Below are positions 41,901 through 51,308 of a stretch of DNA of 63,477 nt, in pieces (the first letter of the stretch is position 1; every line of letters starts with the position of its first letter). Source of the DNA: Mycolicibacterium palauense. GTDB lineage: Bacteria; Actinomycetota; Actinomycetes; Mycobacteriales; Mycobacteriaceae. The DNA is taken from the NCBI RefSeq assembly GCF_002592005.1, contig NZ_NVQF01000032.1, positions 1 to 63,477 of the forward strand, read 5' to 3'. A model generated the notes under the pieces. That model was not told the origin of the DNA. It made no database searches and was given only the letters and a program-made list of their open reading frames with translations. Position numbers and translations under genes: made by a program.

Positions 41901-43439
41901 GTGGCGCGAGCCTCCACGGGCCGTCATCGCCTGCCCAGGAACGATCGCGGTACCGCCGGGGTGGTCGGCCGGGTCCTGGTCGCCGTGGTGGCCGCCGCGG
42001 CGGTGCTGATCACCGGGACCGGCTGGTGGTACGTCCACGGCACCCTGGGGGGCATCACACTGTCGGGGGCCCTGGCCGACGACGCTCCCCGCTCGACGGG
42101 CGGGGCGATGAACATCCTGCTCATCGGCCTGGACTCGCGCAAGGACCAGGACGGCAACGACCTGCCTCGCGAGATCCTCGACCAGCTGCATGCCGGGGAC
42201 TCCGAGGACGGCGGCTACAACACCAACACCCTGATCCTGGTGCACATCGGTGCCGACGACCGGGTTTCGGCGTTCTCGATTCCGCGTGACGACTACGTCG
42301 CCGTCGACGACATCCCCGGCTATCACCACATCAAGATCAAGGAGGCCTACGGGCTGACGAAGGCCGCCACCGAACAGCAGCTCGTCGACGACGGCGTGAC
42401 CGACCGTCACGAGCTGGAGACCCGAGGCCGGGAGGCCGGACGCGCGGCCACCCTGGCCGCGGTGCGCAACCTGACCGGGGTGCCCATCGACTACTTCGCC
42501 GAGGTCAACCTGGCCGGCTTCTACGACCTCGCCTCCACCCTGGGCGGGGTGAAGGTGTGCCTGAAGGCTCCGGTGCACGACGACTACTCGGGCGCGGACT
42601 TCCCCGCCGGCGTGCAGACCCTCGACGCGGCCCAGGCGCTGGCGTTCGTGCGGCAGCGCCACGGCCTGACCAACGGCGACCTGGACCGCACCCACCGCCA
42701 GCAGGCCTTCCTGGTGTCGGTCATGCACCAGCTGCGCGATACGGGCACCTTCACCGACCTGAACAAGCTCGACGGCCTGATCGCCGTGGCGCGCAAGGAT
42801 CTGGTGCTCTCCCGGGGGTGGGGCCAGGACCAGTTCCGCCGGCTCGGAGCCCTGGCCGACGGCGACGTCGAGTACCGCACCCTTCCGGTGGTGCGCTACG
42901 ACACCATCAACGGCCAGGACGTCAACATCGTCTCGCCGCCGACGATCCGCCGCGAGGTGGCCGCCGCGTTCGCCGACGGTGCCTCGCCGGCACCGGACAC
43001 CGGGGTCGCGGTGGACGTGGTGGACGCCAGCGGCAGCACCGACGCCGGCACCCGGCTGGCCGCCGTGCTGGCCGGCCACGACTACCGCATCGGCGCGGTG
43101 AGCACCGACGAGTCCGCGGCCACCACCTCGGTCGTCGACTACGGCGCGGGGGCCGCACGCAGCGCCCGCGCGCTGGGCCTGCTGCTGGGTGTGCGTCCCG
43201 CCTCGCAGGCCGACCCCGATCTGGGCCGCGACCGGATGCGGGTCACCGTGGCCGACGACTACACGCCGTTGGAGACCCCGTCCGCGGCCGGGACGGAACC
43301 CCTCGCCGACTACAGCGCCATCCCGGGTGCCATCCCGGGTGCCGCCTCGGGCGCGACCTCCGCGGACACCAGCTCGGCGCCGCCCACCCCCGACGAGGGG
43401 GCACCGGTCACCAACGACGGCATTCCCTGTGTGAACTGA
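41901..43439 (+). CDS. LCP (LytR-CpsA-Psr) family cell-wall ligase
   Basis: This 512-residue protein has one N-terminal membrane helix (about residues 21-45). The LCP domain follows, with MNILLIGLDSRKDQDGNDL, FSIPRDDYVAV, IDYFAEVNLAGFYDLASTLG, and AFVRQRHGLTNGDLDRTHRQ that hold the conserved Arg and Asp residues. A LytR_C domain (VAVDVVDASGSTDAGTRLAA) and a Pro/Ser/Thr tail ending CVN complete it. LCP enzymes attach arabinogalactan to peptidoglycan. GTG 41901 is chosen because AGGAGG lies 6 nt upstream; an ATG at 41850 would translate the 11-bp repeats. I recall no such gene at this locus in M. tuberculosis. Confidence 0.9.
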   Translation: MARASTGRHRLPRNDRGTAGVVGRVLVAVVAAAAVLITGTGWWYVHGTLGGITLSGALADDAPRSTGGAMNILLIGLDSRKDQDGNDLPREILDQLHAGDSEDGGYNTNTLILVHIGADDRVSAFSIPRDDYVAVDDIPGYHHIKIKEAYGLTKAATEQQLVDDGVTDRHELETRGREAGRAATLAAVRNLTGVPIDYFAEVNLAGFYDLASTLGGVKVCLKAPVHDDYSGADFPAGVQTLDAAQALAFVRQRHGLTNGDLDRTHRQQAFLVSVMHQLRDTGTFTDLNKLDGLIAVARKDLVLSRGWGQDQFRRLGALADGDVEYRTLPVVRYDTINGQDVNIVSPPTIRREVAAAFADGASPAPDTGVAVDVVDASGSTDAGTRLAAVLAGHDYRIGAVSTDESAATTSVVDYGAGAARSARALGLLLGVRPASQADPDLGRDRMRVTVADDYTPLETPSAAGTEPLADYSAIPGAIPGAASGATSADTSSAPPTPDEGAPVTNDGIPCVN

Positions 43440-43466
43440 CGCGCGTACCGACGCCGCGGCCGCCGG

Positions 43467-44678
43467 CTAGGCGGACGCCTCGATGGTGGCCACGCAGGCC
43501 CGGGCGATGGCCAGTTCCTCGTCGGTCGGGATCACCAGGACAGTGATCGGCGACATCTCCGCGGAGATCACCCGCGGACCGTGCGCCGGACTGTCGTTGA
43601 GGTGTTCGTCGAGTTCGACGCCCAGCGGGGCCAGCCCGGTCAGTGCGTCGCGGCGCACGGCCGCGTCGTTCTCGCCGACACCCGCGGTGAAGGTGATGAC
43701 ATCGGTGCTGCCCAGCACCGCCAGGTAGGCCCCGATGTACTTGCGCAGCCGGTGGATGTACACGTCGTAGGCCAGCCGCGCCGCTGCGCGCTCGGATTCG
43801 TCGCCGGTTTCGGCCAGCCGGTGCAGCTCGCGGAAATCGTTGCTGCCGCACAGCCCCGCCACCCCGGAACGCCGGTTGAGCATCGACTCGATGTCCTCGA
43901 CGGCCATGCCCGCCGTGCGGGCCAGATAGAACACGATCCCCGGGTCGATGTCGCCGCTGCGGGTACCCATCACCAACCCCTCCATCGGGGTCAGGCCCAT
44001 CGAGGTGTCCACCGGCCGGCCCCCGGCGACGGCCGAGGCCGACGCGCCGTTGCCCAGGTGCAGCACGATCTGGTTCAGGCTTTCCAGCGGGGCGCCCAGG
44101 AACACCGCGGCCTGCTCGCTGACGTACTGGTGGGAGGTGCCGTGGAATCCGTAGCGGCGCACCCGCCACTGTTCGGCCACCTCGGCGTCGATGGCGTAGG
44201 TCGCCGCCGCCGCGGGCAGGTCGTGGAAGAAGGCGGTGTCGAACACCGCGACGTGCGGGAGGTCCGGCAGCAGCTTTCGCGCGACCTCGATGCCGCGCAG
44301 CGCCGGCGGGTTGTGCAGCGGTGCCAGGGGCGACAGCGCACTCACCCGCTGCACCAGGGCGTCGTCGATGAGCGTCGGCCGGTAGAAGTCGCGTCCGCCG
44401 TGGACCACCCGGTGCCCGACGGCCACCAGACCCAGCGTCTCCAGGTGGCCGCCGGTCTCGGCGAACAGGTCGAAGGCCAGTCGCAGCGCCGCCTCGTGGT
44501 CCACGACGCTGCGCTCCCGCTGGATCTTGAGCCCGCCGAACTCCAGGCGGGCCATCGAGTGCTCGCCGCCGATCTCCTCGATGATCCCGTCGGCCACCGA
44601 CACACCGGTATCGGGCTGCACCAGACTGAATTTCAATGAGGACGAGCCGGAGTTGAGCACCAGAACGGTCCGCTGCAT
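43467..44678 (-). CDS. ackA: acetate kinase
   Basis: This 403-residue acetate kinase interconverts acetate and acetyl phosphate with ATP. It has [28 protein letters not shown] with catalytic residues, [27 protein letters not shown], the phosphate loop [12 protein letters not shown], and [10 protein letters not shown]. The ATG at 44678 lies 5 nt before the pta stop-codon end. Order pta-ackA on one strand is the usual arrangement. It converges on the LCP gene with 27 bp between stops. Confidence 0.96.
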   Translation of the reverse strand: MQRTVLVLNSGSSSLKFSLVQPDTGVSVADGIIEEIGGEHSMARLEFGGLKIQRERSVVDHEAALRLAFDLFAETGGHLETLGLVAVGHRVVHGGRDFYRPTLIDDALVQRVSALSPLAPLHNPPALRGIEVARKLLPDLPHVAVFDTAFFHDLPAAAATYAIDAEVAEQWRVRRYGFHGTSHQYVSEQAAVFLGAPLESLNQIVLHLGNGASASAVAGGRPVDTSMGLTPMEGLVMGTRSGDIDPGIVFYLARTAGMAVEDIESMLNRRSGVAGLCGSNDFRELHRLAETGDESERAAARLAYDVYIHRLRKYIGAYLAVLGSTDVITFTAGVGENDAAVRRDALTGLAPLGVELDEHLNDSPAHGPRVISAEMSPITVLVIPTDEELAIARACVATIEASA

Positions 44679-44682
44679 CGGG

Positions 44683-46782
44683 CTAGTCCCCCTGCGCCTG
44701 GATGGCGGTGATGGCCACCGTGTTGACGATGTCGGAGACCAGCGCCCCTCGCGACAGATCGTTGACCGGCTTGTTCAGGCCCTGCAGCACCGGGCCGATC
44801 GCCACGGCCCCGGCGCTGCGCTGCACCGCCTTGTAGGTGTTGTTGCCGGTGTTGAGGTCGGGGAAGATCAGCACCGTCGCGCGGCCGGCGACCGGAGAGT
44901 CGGGCATCTTGGTGGCCGCCACCGACGGTTCGACGGCCGCATCGTATTGGATGGGCCCCTCGACCATGATCTCCGGTGCACGCCGGCGCACGAGTTCGGT
45001 GGCCGCCCTGACCTTCTCGACGTCGGCACCGGCGCCCGAGGTCCCCGTGGAGTAGGACAGCATCGCCACGCGCGGCTCGATGCCGAACCGCGCCGACGTC
45101 CGCGCCGAGGAGATGGCGATGTCGGCCAACTGCTCGGAGGTGGGGTCCGGCACGATCGCGCAGTCGCCGTAGGCCAGCACCCGGTCGGCCAGGCACATCA
45201 GGAAGATGCTGGACACGGTGGAGACGTCGGGCAGCGTCCTGATGATCTCGAAGGCGGGCCGCACGGTGTGTGCGGTGGTGTGCCGGGCCCCGGAGACCAT
45301 CCCGTCGACGAGGTCGTTGTGCACCAGCATGGTGCCGAAATACGAGACGTCACGCATGGTTTCGCGGGCCTGCTCGTAGGTGACACCCTTGCTTCGGCGC
45401 AGTTCGGCGTACTGGTCGGCGAACCGGTCGCGCAGCTCGCTGGTCTTCGGGTTGAGCACGTCGGCCGTCGAGATGTCCACGCCGAGTTCGGCCGCGCGGC
45501 CCCGGACCTTGGACTCCTCGCCGAGGATGGTCAGGTCGGCGACCTGGCGCTGCAGCAACCGGCCGGCGGCCTTGAGGATGCGGTCGTCGTCGCCCTCCGG
45601 CAGCACGATGCGCCGGCGGTCGGCACGCGCCCGCTGCAGCAGCTGATATTCGAACATCTGCGGCGTGACGACCGTCGGCATGGGAATCGCCAACTGGTTC
45701 AACAGATCTGCGACGTCGACGTACTCCTCCATCAGCGCCAGCGCGGTGTCGATCTTGCGCTGCGAGGTGACGGTGACCCGACCCCGTGCCGAGGCCACCG
45801 CGCTGGCGGTCTCGAAGGTGTCGGTGCCGGTGGCGATGATCGGCAGCGCCAGCCGCAGACCGTCGACCAGGGCGGCGATCGACGGGTGCAGCTCGAACCC
45901 GCCGTTGAGGATCACCCCGGACAACGACGGAAACCCCTCGGCGGCATGCGCGCTCATGACAGCCAGCACCACGTCGGAGCGGTCTCCGGGGGTCACCACC
46001 ACCGCACCCTCGACGAGGCGCTCCAGCACGTGTTCGGCCGTCATGCCGGCCACCACCACGCCGAGCGCCTCGCGTCCGAGCATCGCCTTGTCGCCCTTGA
46101 TGAATTCGCCGCCGATCGCCGCGCACAGATCCCCGATGGAGGGCGCGACCAGCAGCGGTTCCTCGGGCAGCACGTAGATCCTCGGGGCCGCCTCCCGGCC
46201 GGTGGGCGCCAGCCGTTCCAGCGCGGCGGTCACGTCCTTCATCCGGTCGGGGTCGCATCGGTTGGCCACCACCGCCGCGGTGTGCGCGTGCTGACCGGCC
46301 AGCTCGGCCAGGCACAGTTCCGCGACGTTGGCGACCTCGTCGGGGGTGCGCCCCCGGGCCCGCACCGACAACACGACGGGGGCGCCGAGGTTGACCGCAA
46401 TGCGGGCGTTCATCGACAGCTCGCTGGGGGTGGCGACGTCGGTGTAGTCGCTACCGACGATCACCACCACGTCGCACTGGTCGGCGACCCGGTGGAACCG
46501 GTCGACGATATCGGCGATGGCCCGGTCGGGGTCCTCGTGCAATTCCTGGTAGCCCACCCCGAAGCACTGCTCGTAGCCGAGGCCTGCGGTGCTGTGCGCC
46601 AGCAGCAGTTCGAGGATGTAGTCGTGGGCCTCGCCGAGCCGGGTGATCGGCCGGAACACCCCCACCCTGGCGACCATCGAGGTCAGGCGGTGCAGGATGC
46701 CCAGCGCGACGGTCGACTTACCGGTGTCCCCCTCGGGGGATGCGACGTAGATGCTGGAGGCGAACGCAGACCCGGCAGTCAC
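44683..46782 (-). CDS. pta: phosphate acetyltransferase
   Basis: This 699-residue protein has three domains. The N-terminal P-loop/CobQ-like domain starts [20 protein letters not shown] and contains [17 protein letters not shown]. The middle DRTGG domain covers roughly 215-330. The catalytic PTA_PTB domain runs from about 370 to the end, with [39 protein letters not shown] and [17 protein letters not shown]. It exchanges CoA and phosphate on acetyl groups and pairs with AckA. The GTG at 46782 matches the usual mycobacterial N-terminus better than the in-frame ATG at 46824. Confidence 0.95.
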   Translation of the reverse strand: MTAGSAFASSIYVASPEGDTGKSTVALGILHRLTSMVARVGVFRPITRLGEAHDYILELLLAHSTAGLGYEQCFGVGYQELHEDPDRAIADIVDRFHRVADQCDVVVIVGSDYTDVATPSELSMNARIAVNLGAPVVLSVRARGRTPDEVANVAELCLAELAGQHAHTAAVVANRCDPDRMKDVTAALERLAPTGREAAPRIYVLPEEPLLVAPSIGDLCAAIGGEFIKGDKAMLGREALGVVVAGMTAEHVLERLVEGAVVVTPGDRSDVVLAVMSAHAAEGFPSLSGVILNGGFELHPSIAALVDGLRLALPIIATGTDTFETASAVASARGRVTVTSQRKIDTALALMEEYVDVADLLNQLAIPMPTVVTPQMFEYQLLQRARADRRRIVLPEGDDDRILKAAGRLLQRQVADLTILGEESKVRGRAAELGVDISTADVLNPKTSELRDRFADQYAELRRSKGVTYEQARETMRDVSYFGTMLVHNDLVDGMVSGARHTTAHTVRPAFEIIRTLPDVSTVSSIFLMCLADRVLAYGDCAIVPDPTSEQLADIAISSARTSARFGIEPRVAMLSYSTGTSGAGADVEKVRAATELVRRRAPEIMVEGPIQYDAAVEPSVAATKMPDSPVAGRATVLIFPDLNTGNNTYKAVQRSAGAVAIGPVLQGLNKPVNDLSRGALVSDIVNTVAITAIQAQGD

Positions 46783-46843
46783 GGTGTCCAGCTTTGCGCA
46801 ATTTGACCGACGGGGCCAGCGCACCCGGGCCGCACGGCCACCT

Positions 46844-47854
46844 CTAGCCCAGCTTTCGCAACCTCGGGGCCAGGTCGCGCTGGAACAGATCCAGGAAGCG
46901 GCGCTGGTCGTGCCCGGGGGCGTGGAACACCAGATGGTTCAGGCCCCACTTGACGTAGTCGGCGACCTTCTCGACGGCCTCGTCGGGATCCGAGGCCACG
47001 ATCCAGCGCTTGGCGACCTGCTCGATGGGCAGCGCGTCGGCGGCCTTCTCCATTTCGATGGGGTCGTCGATGGAGTGCTTCTGCTCGGCGCTCAGCGACA
47101 GCGGTGCCCAGAACCGGGTATTCTCCAGGGCCAGCCCCGGATCGGTGTCGTAGGAGATCTTGATCTCGATCATCTTGTCGATGTCGTCGGGGTTGCGCTC
47201 GGCGGCGGCCGCACCCTCGGCCACGGCGGGGATCAGCTTGTCCTGGTAGAGCTCGGCGCCCTTGCCCGAGGTGCAGATGAACCCGTCGCCGGCGCGTCCG
47301 GCGTACTTGGCCACCACCGGTCCGCCGGCGGCGATGTAGACCGGCACACCGCCGTCGGGCACGTCGTAGATCGAGGCGCCCTTGAGCCGGTAGTACTCGC
47401 CGTCGAAGTCGACCCGGTCACCACGCCACAGTTCGCGCATCAGCCGCACCGACTCGCGCAGCCGGGCGAAGCGTTCCTTGAAGTCCGGCCACTCACCCTG
47501 ATAGCCGGTGGCGATCTCGTTGAGCGCCTCCCCGGTGCCCACACCGAGGAACACCCGTTGCGGGTACAGGCAGGCCATGGTCGCGAAGGCCTGCGCGATC
47601 ACCGCCGGGTTGTAGCGGAAGGTCGGCGTCAGCACCGAGGTCCCCAGCATCAGGTGCCGGGTGCGCTCACCGACCGCGGTCATCCAGGCCAGGGAGAACG
47701 GGGCATGGCCGCCGTCGTGTCGCCACGGCTGGAAGTGGTCGCTGACGGTGGCGCTGTCCATGCCGTGTTCTTCGGCGGACACCGCCAACTCCACCAGCTC
47801 GCGCGGTGCGAACTGCTCTGCAGACGCCTTGTATCCCAGTTTGAGTTCAGCCAC
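46844..47854 (-). CDS. fgd1: F420-dependent glucose-6-phosphate dehydrogenase
   Basis: This 336-residue luciferase-like TIM barrel reads [60 protein letters not shown] and [11 protein letters not shown], as in Fgd1. It oxidises glucose-6-phosphate and reduces coenzyme F420, which activates nitroimidazole drugs and supports redox defence. The start is GTG 47854. It is divergent from the metallo-beta-lactamase-fold gene with a 46-bp gap. A GAGGGAGAG stands about 12 nt before its start. Confidence 0.96.
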   Translation of the reverse strand: MAELKLGYKASAEQFAPRELVELAVSAEEHGMDSATVSDHFQPWRHDGGHAPFSLAWMTAVGERTRHLMLGTSVLTPTFRYNPAVIAQAFATMACLYPQRVFLGVGTGEALNEIATGYQGEWPDFKERFARLRESVRLMRELWRGDRVDFDGEYYRLKGASIYDVPDGGVPVYIAAGGPVVAKYAGRAGDGFICTSGKGAELYQDKLIPAVAEGAAAAERNPDDIDKMIEIKISYDTDPGLALENTRFWAPLSLSAEQKHSIDDPIEMEKAADALPIEQVAKRWIVASDPDEAVEKVADYVKWGLNHLVFHAPGHDQRRFLDLFQRDLAPRLRKLG

Positions 47855-47888
47855 GATATCTTTTCTACTCTCCCTCGCGCGCCGCCCT

Positions 47889-47894
47889 TACACT
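47889..47894 (+). promoter_or_regulatory. candidate -10 box (TACACT) for the MBL-fold gene
   Basis: TACACT ends 6 nt before the ATG at 47901 with no Shine-Dalgarno in between, the geometry of a mycobacterial leaderless promoter. Confidence 0.45.
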
Positions 47895-47900
47895 CGCCAG

Positions 47901-48644
47901 ATGGCAGCCGCCCCCGATGAGCTGGTACAGGTGACCGACCGGGTGCACGTGGCCCGGACGGAGCTGGTGAACTGGACGCTGGTCACCGGCGACGACGGTG
48001 TCCTGTTGATCGACGCCGGGTTTCCGGGACAGCGCGCCGAAGTGCTGGCCTCCATCCGCGAGCTGGGTTACGAGGCCGGCGACGTGCAGGCGATCCTGTT
48101 GACCCACGCCCACATTGACCACTTCGGGACCGCGGTCTGGTTCGCCGCCGAGCACCGCACGCCGGTCTACTGCCACGCCAACGAGGTCGGCCACGCCAAA
48201 CGCGAACACCTCGAGCAGGCCTCACCCCTGGACGTCGCCAAGCATGCCTGGCAGCCGCGCTGGCTGCTCTGGTCGGCCGAGATCGCCCGCAAGGGCGCCT
48301 TCATGCGCGGCGGCATCCCCACCGCGCAAGCGATCACCGAGGACGTCGCCACCGACCTGCCCGGTCAGCCCATGACCGTTCCCACCCCCGGTCACACCGG
48401 CGGGCACTGCTCGTATCTGGTGGACGACGTGCTGGTGTCGGGTGACGCGCTGGTCACCGGTCATCCGACGACCTCCCGCCGGGGACCGCAACTGCTGCAC
48501 CGGGTGTTCAACCACGACCAGAGCGGCTGCCTGCGCAGCCTGGGGGCGCTGTCCATGCTGGAGACCGAGGTACTGGTGCCCGGGCACGGCGATGTGTGGC
48601 ACGGCCCGATCCGGGAGCTGACCGAGCAGGCCACCCCCGCCTGA
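47901..48644 (+). CDS. metallo-beta-lactamase-fold hydrolase
   Basis: This 247-residue MBL-fold protein has zinc motif THAHIDHFG (HxHxDH), a later histidine in TPGHTGGH, an Asp in VSGDALVTGH and a last His in PGHGDVWHGP. Substrates of this branch (Rv0406c-like) are unknown; it is not a classical beta-lactamase. The ATG at 47901 is the first start after a probable leaderless promoter. It is divergent from fgd1, the same arrangement as in M. tuberculosis. Confidence 0.9.
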   Translation: MAAAPDELVQVTDRVHVARTELVNWTLVTGDDGVLLIDAGFPGQRAEVLASIRELGYEAGDVQAILLTHAHIDHFGTAVWFAAEHRTPVYCHANEVGHAKREHLEQASPLDVAKHAWQPRWLLWSAEIARKGAFMRGGIPTAQAITEDVATDLPGQPMTVPTPGHTGGHCSYLVDDVLVSGDALVTGHPTTSRRGPQLLHRVFNHDQSGCLRSLGALSMLETEVLVPGHGDVWHGPIRELTEQATPA

Positions 48645-48702
48645 GAGCCCATCTGAGGCGAGGTGCTGTGGAGAGGCGACAACACCGGATCCCACGGTGT
48701 CC

Positions 48703-48745
48703 TACGCTTGGCTCAGTGACCCCCGCTTCGCCTGGACACCGCTAA
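48703..48745 (+). promoter_or_regulatory. candidate promoter with a leaderless nine-codon upstream ORF
   Basis: TACGCT (48703-48708) stands 7 nt before a GTG at 48716. That GTG opens a nine-codon frame (MTPASPGHR) whose TAA overlaps the ATG of the next gene as TAATG at 48743-48747. If transcribed from the GTG, ribosomes ending there could restart at 48745. Confidence 0.35.
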
Positions 48746-49002
48746 TGACAGTGCTCGTCGTGCTCGCCAAGGTGATACTGATCGCGTTTCTGGTGTTGGG
48801 TACCGCGACCTTCGTCGTGACGTTCTTTCGCCGACGGCGCCGTCGCGGGCCGCTGCCACCCTGGCCGCCGACCGGCCCGGTGTACTACGGCCAGGCCCGG
48901 CTTCCGCTGCCGCCGTGGCTCGATGAGTATGGCAATGTCGCCGACCCCGACGGCACCGACGAGGACCGGTCCCCGGGGAAGGGTCAGGCGGGGCAGGCCT
49001 GA
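48745..49002 (+). CDS. small single-pass membrane protein, hypothetical
   Basis: From ATG 48745 the product is 85 residues. It has one hydrophobic helix (VLVVLAKVILIAFLVLGTAT), a strongly basic stop-transfer FFRRRRRRG, and a Pro-rich cytoplasmic tail (LPPWPPTGPVYYGQARLPLP). An in-frame GTG at 48697 would add 16 residues. It overlaps the convergent 145-residue membrane gene by 19 bp. The family is not recognised. Confidence 0.65.
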   Translation: MTVLVVLAKVILIAFLVLGTATFVVTFFRRRRRRGPLPPWPPTGPVYYGQARLPLPPWLDEYGNVADPDGTDEDRSPGKGQAGQA

Positions 49003-49421
49003 ACGAGTTCGTCCTGTTGGGCCAGGAACTGGCGATTGAGTTGAGCATATTGCCCCGCCGCCGGCCCCGCGGTGGGCTGGGGCGCTGACAGTTCCGCGAG
49101 TACCGCAGAGTTCAGCGCTACAGATTGGTGTGCCAGGTCGGCCATACGGTGGGCCTGCGGTGCCAATTTCGGGTCATCGATTTCGACAGCCAGCTCCCCG
49201 AGCCTGTCGGCCCATTGCTGATACTCATCCTGCGTAGCCTGCACACCGGCATTGGCCTGTGCATCGACTTGCGTTGAGTGTTCGTGATTCACCGCGATCA
49301 TCTCGCGTACGAATGCACAGTCTCCACGCGGGCTCCCATGCGATGCGACCAGCCACACTCCCACAGATACGACGGCAAAGGCGATCACGGCAGCGGCCAA
49401 CAACCAGTAGCGCCGACTCAT
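48984..49421 (-). CDS. membrane-anchored partner in the type VII-like cassette, hypothetical
   Basis: This 145-residue protein has an N-terminal membrane anchor (YWLLAAAVIAFAVVSVGVWL). Its helical extracytoplasmic domain includes DCAFVREMIAVNHEHSTQVD and a final CPA, so two cysteines could pair outside the cell. ATG 49421 overlaps the stop of the WXG-containing gene (ATGA), so the two are made together. Candidate roles are an immunity or assembly partner for that protein. I recognise no named family. Confidence 0.7.
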   Translation of the reverse strand: MSRRYWLLAAAVIAFAVVSVGVWLVASHGSPRGDCAFVREMIAVNHEHSTQVDAQANAGVQATQDEYQQWADRLGELAVEIDDPKLAPQAHRMADLAHQSVALNSAVLAELSAPQPTAGPAAGQYAQLNRQFLAQQDELVQACPA

Positions 49422-50722
49422 CCCGGCACCTGGATCAGCGGCGCTCCGGTCGAGGGAGTCATCGCCGGCACGGCGGATTCGACGGCATACCCGCCGCCGG
49501 GCATCCCAGCGACGAACGTCGACTGAGGGCCGCACTCATTGGGGACGTAGTACGTGGTGAGCGGGTTCTGCGCGGATAAGACTGCGATCTGCGGCAGCGT
49601 GATCGATTTCCACTCATGGTCGATGAAAGGCGGTGGGCTTAAGGCACCGATGTCGCTGGGCCGGTCGGCCACCACATCCCCACCAAGCAACAACCGGGTA
49701 TTGCGCTGGTAATCGTAAGTGTTCTGCACCCACTGTTGGGTAACTGTCTGGCCGTTCTCAGTGACCTGCCGCGTGTACTCGGTGGGCTGGAAACCCGATA
49801 CGCGAAACCGGTAGGCCTCCTGGTACTGGGCCCATGGCGCCGCGTCTGGATCGGCCCAGTTCTTGCCCACGGTGTAGAGACCCGTCGTTCCGCCTAGCCC
49901 CGGGGTGAAGTCGCCCTGGTTCTCCGCGTCGAACGGACGCCACTTGGTGGACATTGGGCCGGTTTCACCGTGGGGGTAGGGTCCAGTCGGCGAGGACGAC
50001 ACCTCCTCCCAGTGCCCATATCGGACGTCACCGACGAACGGGTTGCCGCGTTCCGGAGAGATTTCCACCGACCCGGGAGACCCGTCCTCGGCCAATGCAT
50101 TGTCGACGAGCTGAATCCTCGGCTGATCTGGTTTCTGGCCGTTCTGGGTGGGGTTGTCCATCGCACGGACTCCACCTGCCGGTTCGTTGTCTTCGGAAAA
50201 GGCGGCATCGCCCAATCCTTCGGCAGCGGTGGCAATACTGGCCGCAACCTGCTGGTCTTTGCTTACCAGTTCGCCGAGGTGGATTCTGATATCGGCAGCT
50301 AAGGCTTCGGCCTGGGCTTGGCGGGCAGAGAGGAACGCTATGTCGCCGGCCTCCTGGCTGGACAGCGAGAAGTCCTCACCGACGGTGAAGCCAGCTCGCA
50401 GGGCGGCATCGACAGCGGAGAGAACTGCGGCACGCGCAGATGCGACCTGCTGTGCGCCAATGCGGGCCACCATCGATGCCTCGTGCAGCCGATCTGCTAG
50501 GCCAACGACTTTCAGGCGGTCCTCGAAGACCCGCTGTTGAGCGGCGTCGGCGCCCTTCCCCGTCCAAGGCGTCCCGCTAGGAGCACTTACCTGCTGTGAG
50601 AGCTGGGTGAAATTCTCCTCCCAGACTGTGGCCACTCTCGTCCAATGGGTTGCGGCTTTGGTTAAGTGATCGGTATCCCAGCCCTTAACCTGGGACAAGG
50701 TGGGAATAGCGACGCTGGCCAC
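49418..50722 (-). CDS. WXG-containing type VII-like substrate, possible toxin
   Basis: This 434-residue protein has an N-terminal helical region of about 165 residues (GWDTDHLTKAATHWTRVATV, then VWEENFTQLSQQ) and a W-T-G turn at residues 53-55. The two-helix hairpin is typical of mycobacterial WXG/LXG-like export domains. A polar linker (165-235) leads to a Trp/Tyr/Pro-rich C-terminal domain (KWRPFDAENQGDF, YYVPNECGPQSTFVAG) that matches no enzyme I know. The GTG start lies 6 nt after the EspC-like gene's stop. Function as an exported effector is inference from layout. Confidence 0.7.
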   Translation of the reverse strand: MASVAIPTLSQVKGWDTDHLTKAATHWTRVATVWEENFTQLSQQVSAPSGTPWTGKGADAAQQRVFEDRLKVVGLADRLHEASMVARIGAQQVASARAAVLSAVDAALRAGFTVGEDFSLSSQEAGDIAFLSARQAQAEALAADIRIHLGELVSKDQQVAASIATAAEGLGDAAFSEDNEPAGGVRAMDNPTQNGQKPDQPRIQLVDNALAEDGSPGSVEISPERGNPFVGDVRYGHWEEVSSSPTGPYPHGETGPMSTKWRPFDAENQGDFTPGLGGTTGLYTVGKNWADPDAAPWAQYQEAYRFRVSGFQPTEYTRQVTENGQTVTQQWVQNTYDYQRNTRLLLGGDVVADRPSDIGALSPPPFIDHEWKSITLPQIAVLSAQNPLTTYYVPNECGPQSTFVAGMPGGGYAVESAVPAMTPSTGAPLIQVPG

Positions 50723-50728
50723 CGCAGC

Positions 50729-51016
50729 CTAAGTTCCCCTGCTCAAAGCAGCGAGTCCCACCGCGGAGGCATCCTCCGCGTTTGTGTACTGCGTTCCAGC
50801 GGTGATCAGTTTCGCCGCCACGGACCGCAGGCACGTAGCTATGGCCATTCCCGCCGCAGCAGTATCGGCGTGTACCGCATTGACCGCCACGCTGGTCGCC
50901 TGGCACGGCATGGGCGATGACGGTGGCGGTGTGGTTGCGGATACCTCAGTGGACCATGATTCACACTGGACCGCGAGTACCTGCAACCCGGCGGGGTCAA
51001 CATCCAGCAAACTCAC
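50729..51016 (-). CDS. EspC-like (DUF2580-type) ESX protein
   Basis: This 95-residue protein has the DUF2580/EspC layout. It opens LLDVDPAGLQVLAVQCESWS, has a central QATSVAVNAVHADTAAAG, and ends in a helix AAKLITAGTQYTNAEDASAV. Such proteins are often the first gene of mycobacterial effector cassettes and are thought to be cosecreted by type VII systems. GTG 51016 stands 7 nt after a TATATT hexamer, so it is probably leaderless and drives the three-gene set. The second helix lacks the classic His-Gly-Pro. Confidence 0.7.
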   Translation of the reverse strand: MSLLDVDPAGLQVLAVQCESWSTEVSATTPPPSSPMPCQATSVAVNAVHADTAAAGMAIATCLRSVAAKLITAGTQYTNAEDASAVGLAALSRGT

Positions 51017-51308
51017 GCAGGCCAATATACCGACTCCCGAACTGTGCGGGTCGGACAGATAGTGCTGCCGGATAGTTCGGCGTCGCCATCTCCACCCTCC
51101 GTCGGCGGACACGCGCGGAGGCCGCAACTGACTGCTCGCGTGATGGCCCAGAGCGTCTCCCCGCGGTCGTATCCACCACCGCACCGGGTAATGAACTGGG
51201 GAACATCGCCGGTTCCACCGGCCGAGCTGGATGCCATCCCCGCGAGCGCGCACTCAGGTACGAAGACCCCGCCGGAATGTGTACGCCAGTGAGCGCTCGC
51301 GGGCGTCT
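51017..51308. other. gene-free spacer containing the cassette promoter
   Basis: This 292-bp stretch contains the TATATT -10 candidate (51024-51029, minus strand) for the EspC-like gene. An 82-codon plus-strand frame at 51044 has no ribosome-binding site and an unconvincing Pro/Ser-rich composition. I see no gene, repeat or attachment site here. Confidence 0.5.

Noticed and set aside
51044..51292. 82-codon plus-strand ORF in the spacer before the GNAT gene
   Set aside because: No ribosome-binding site, Pro/Ser-rich composition, and it overlaps the promoter of the EspC-like gene.
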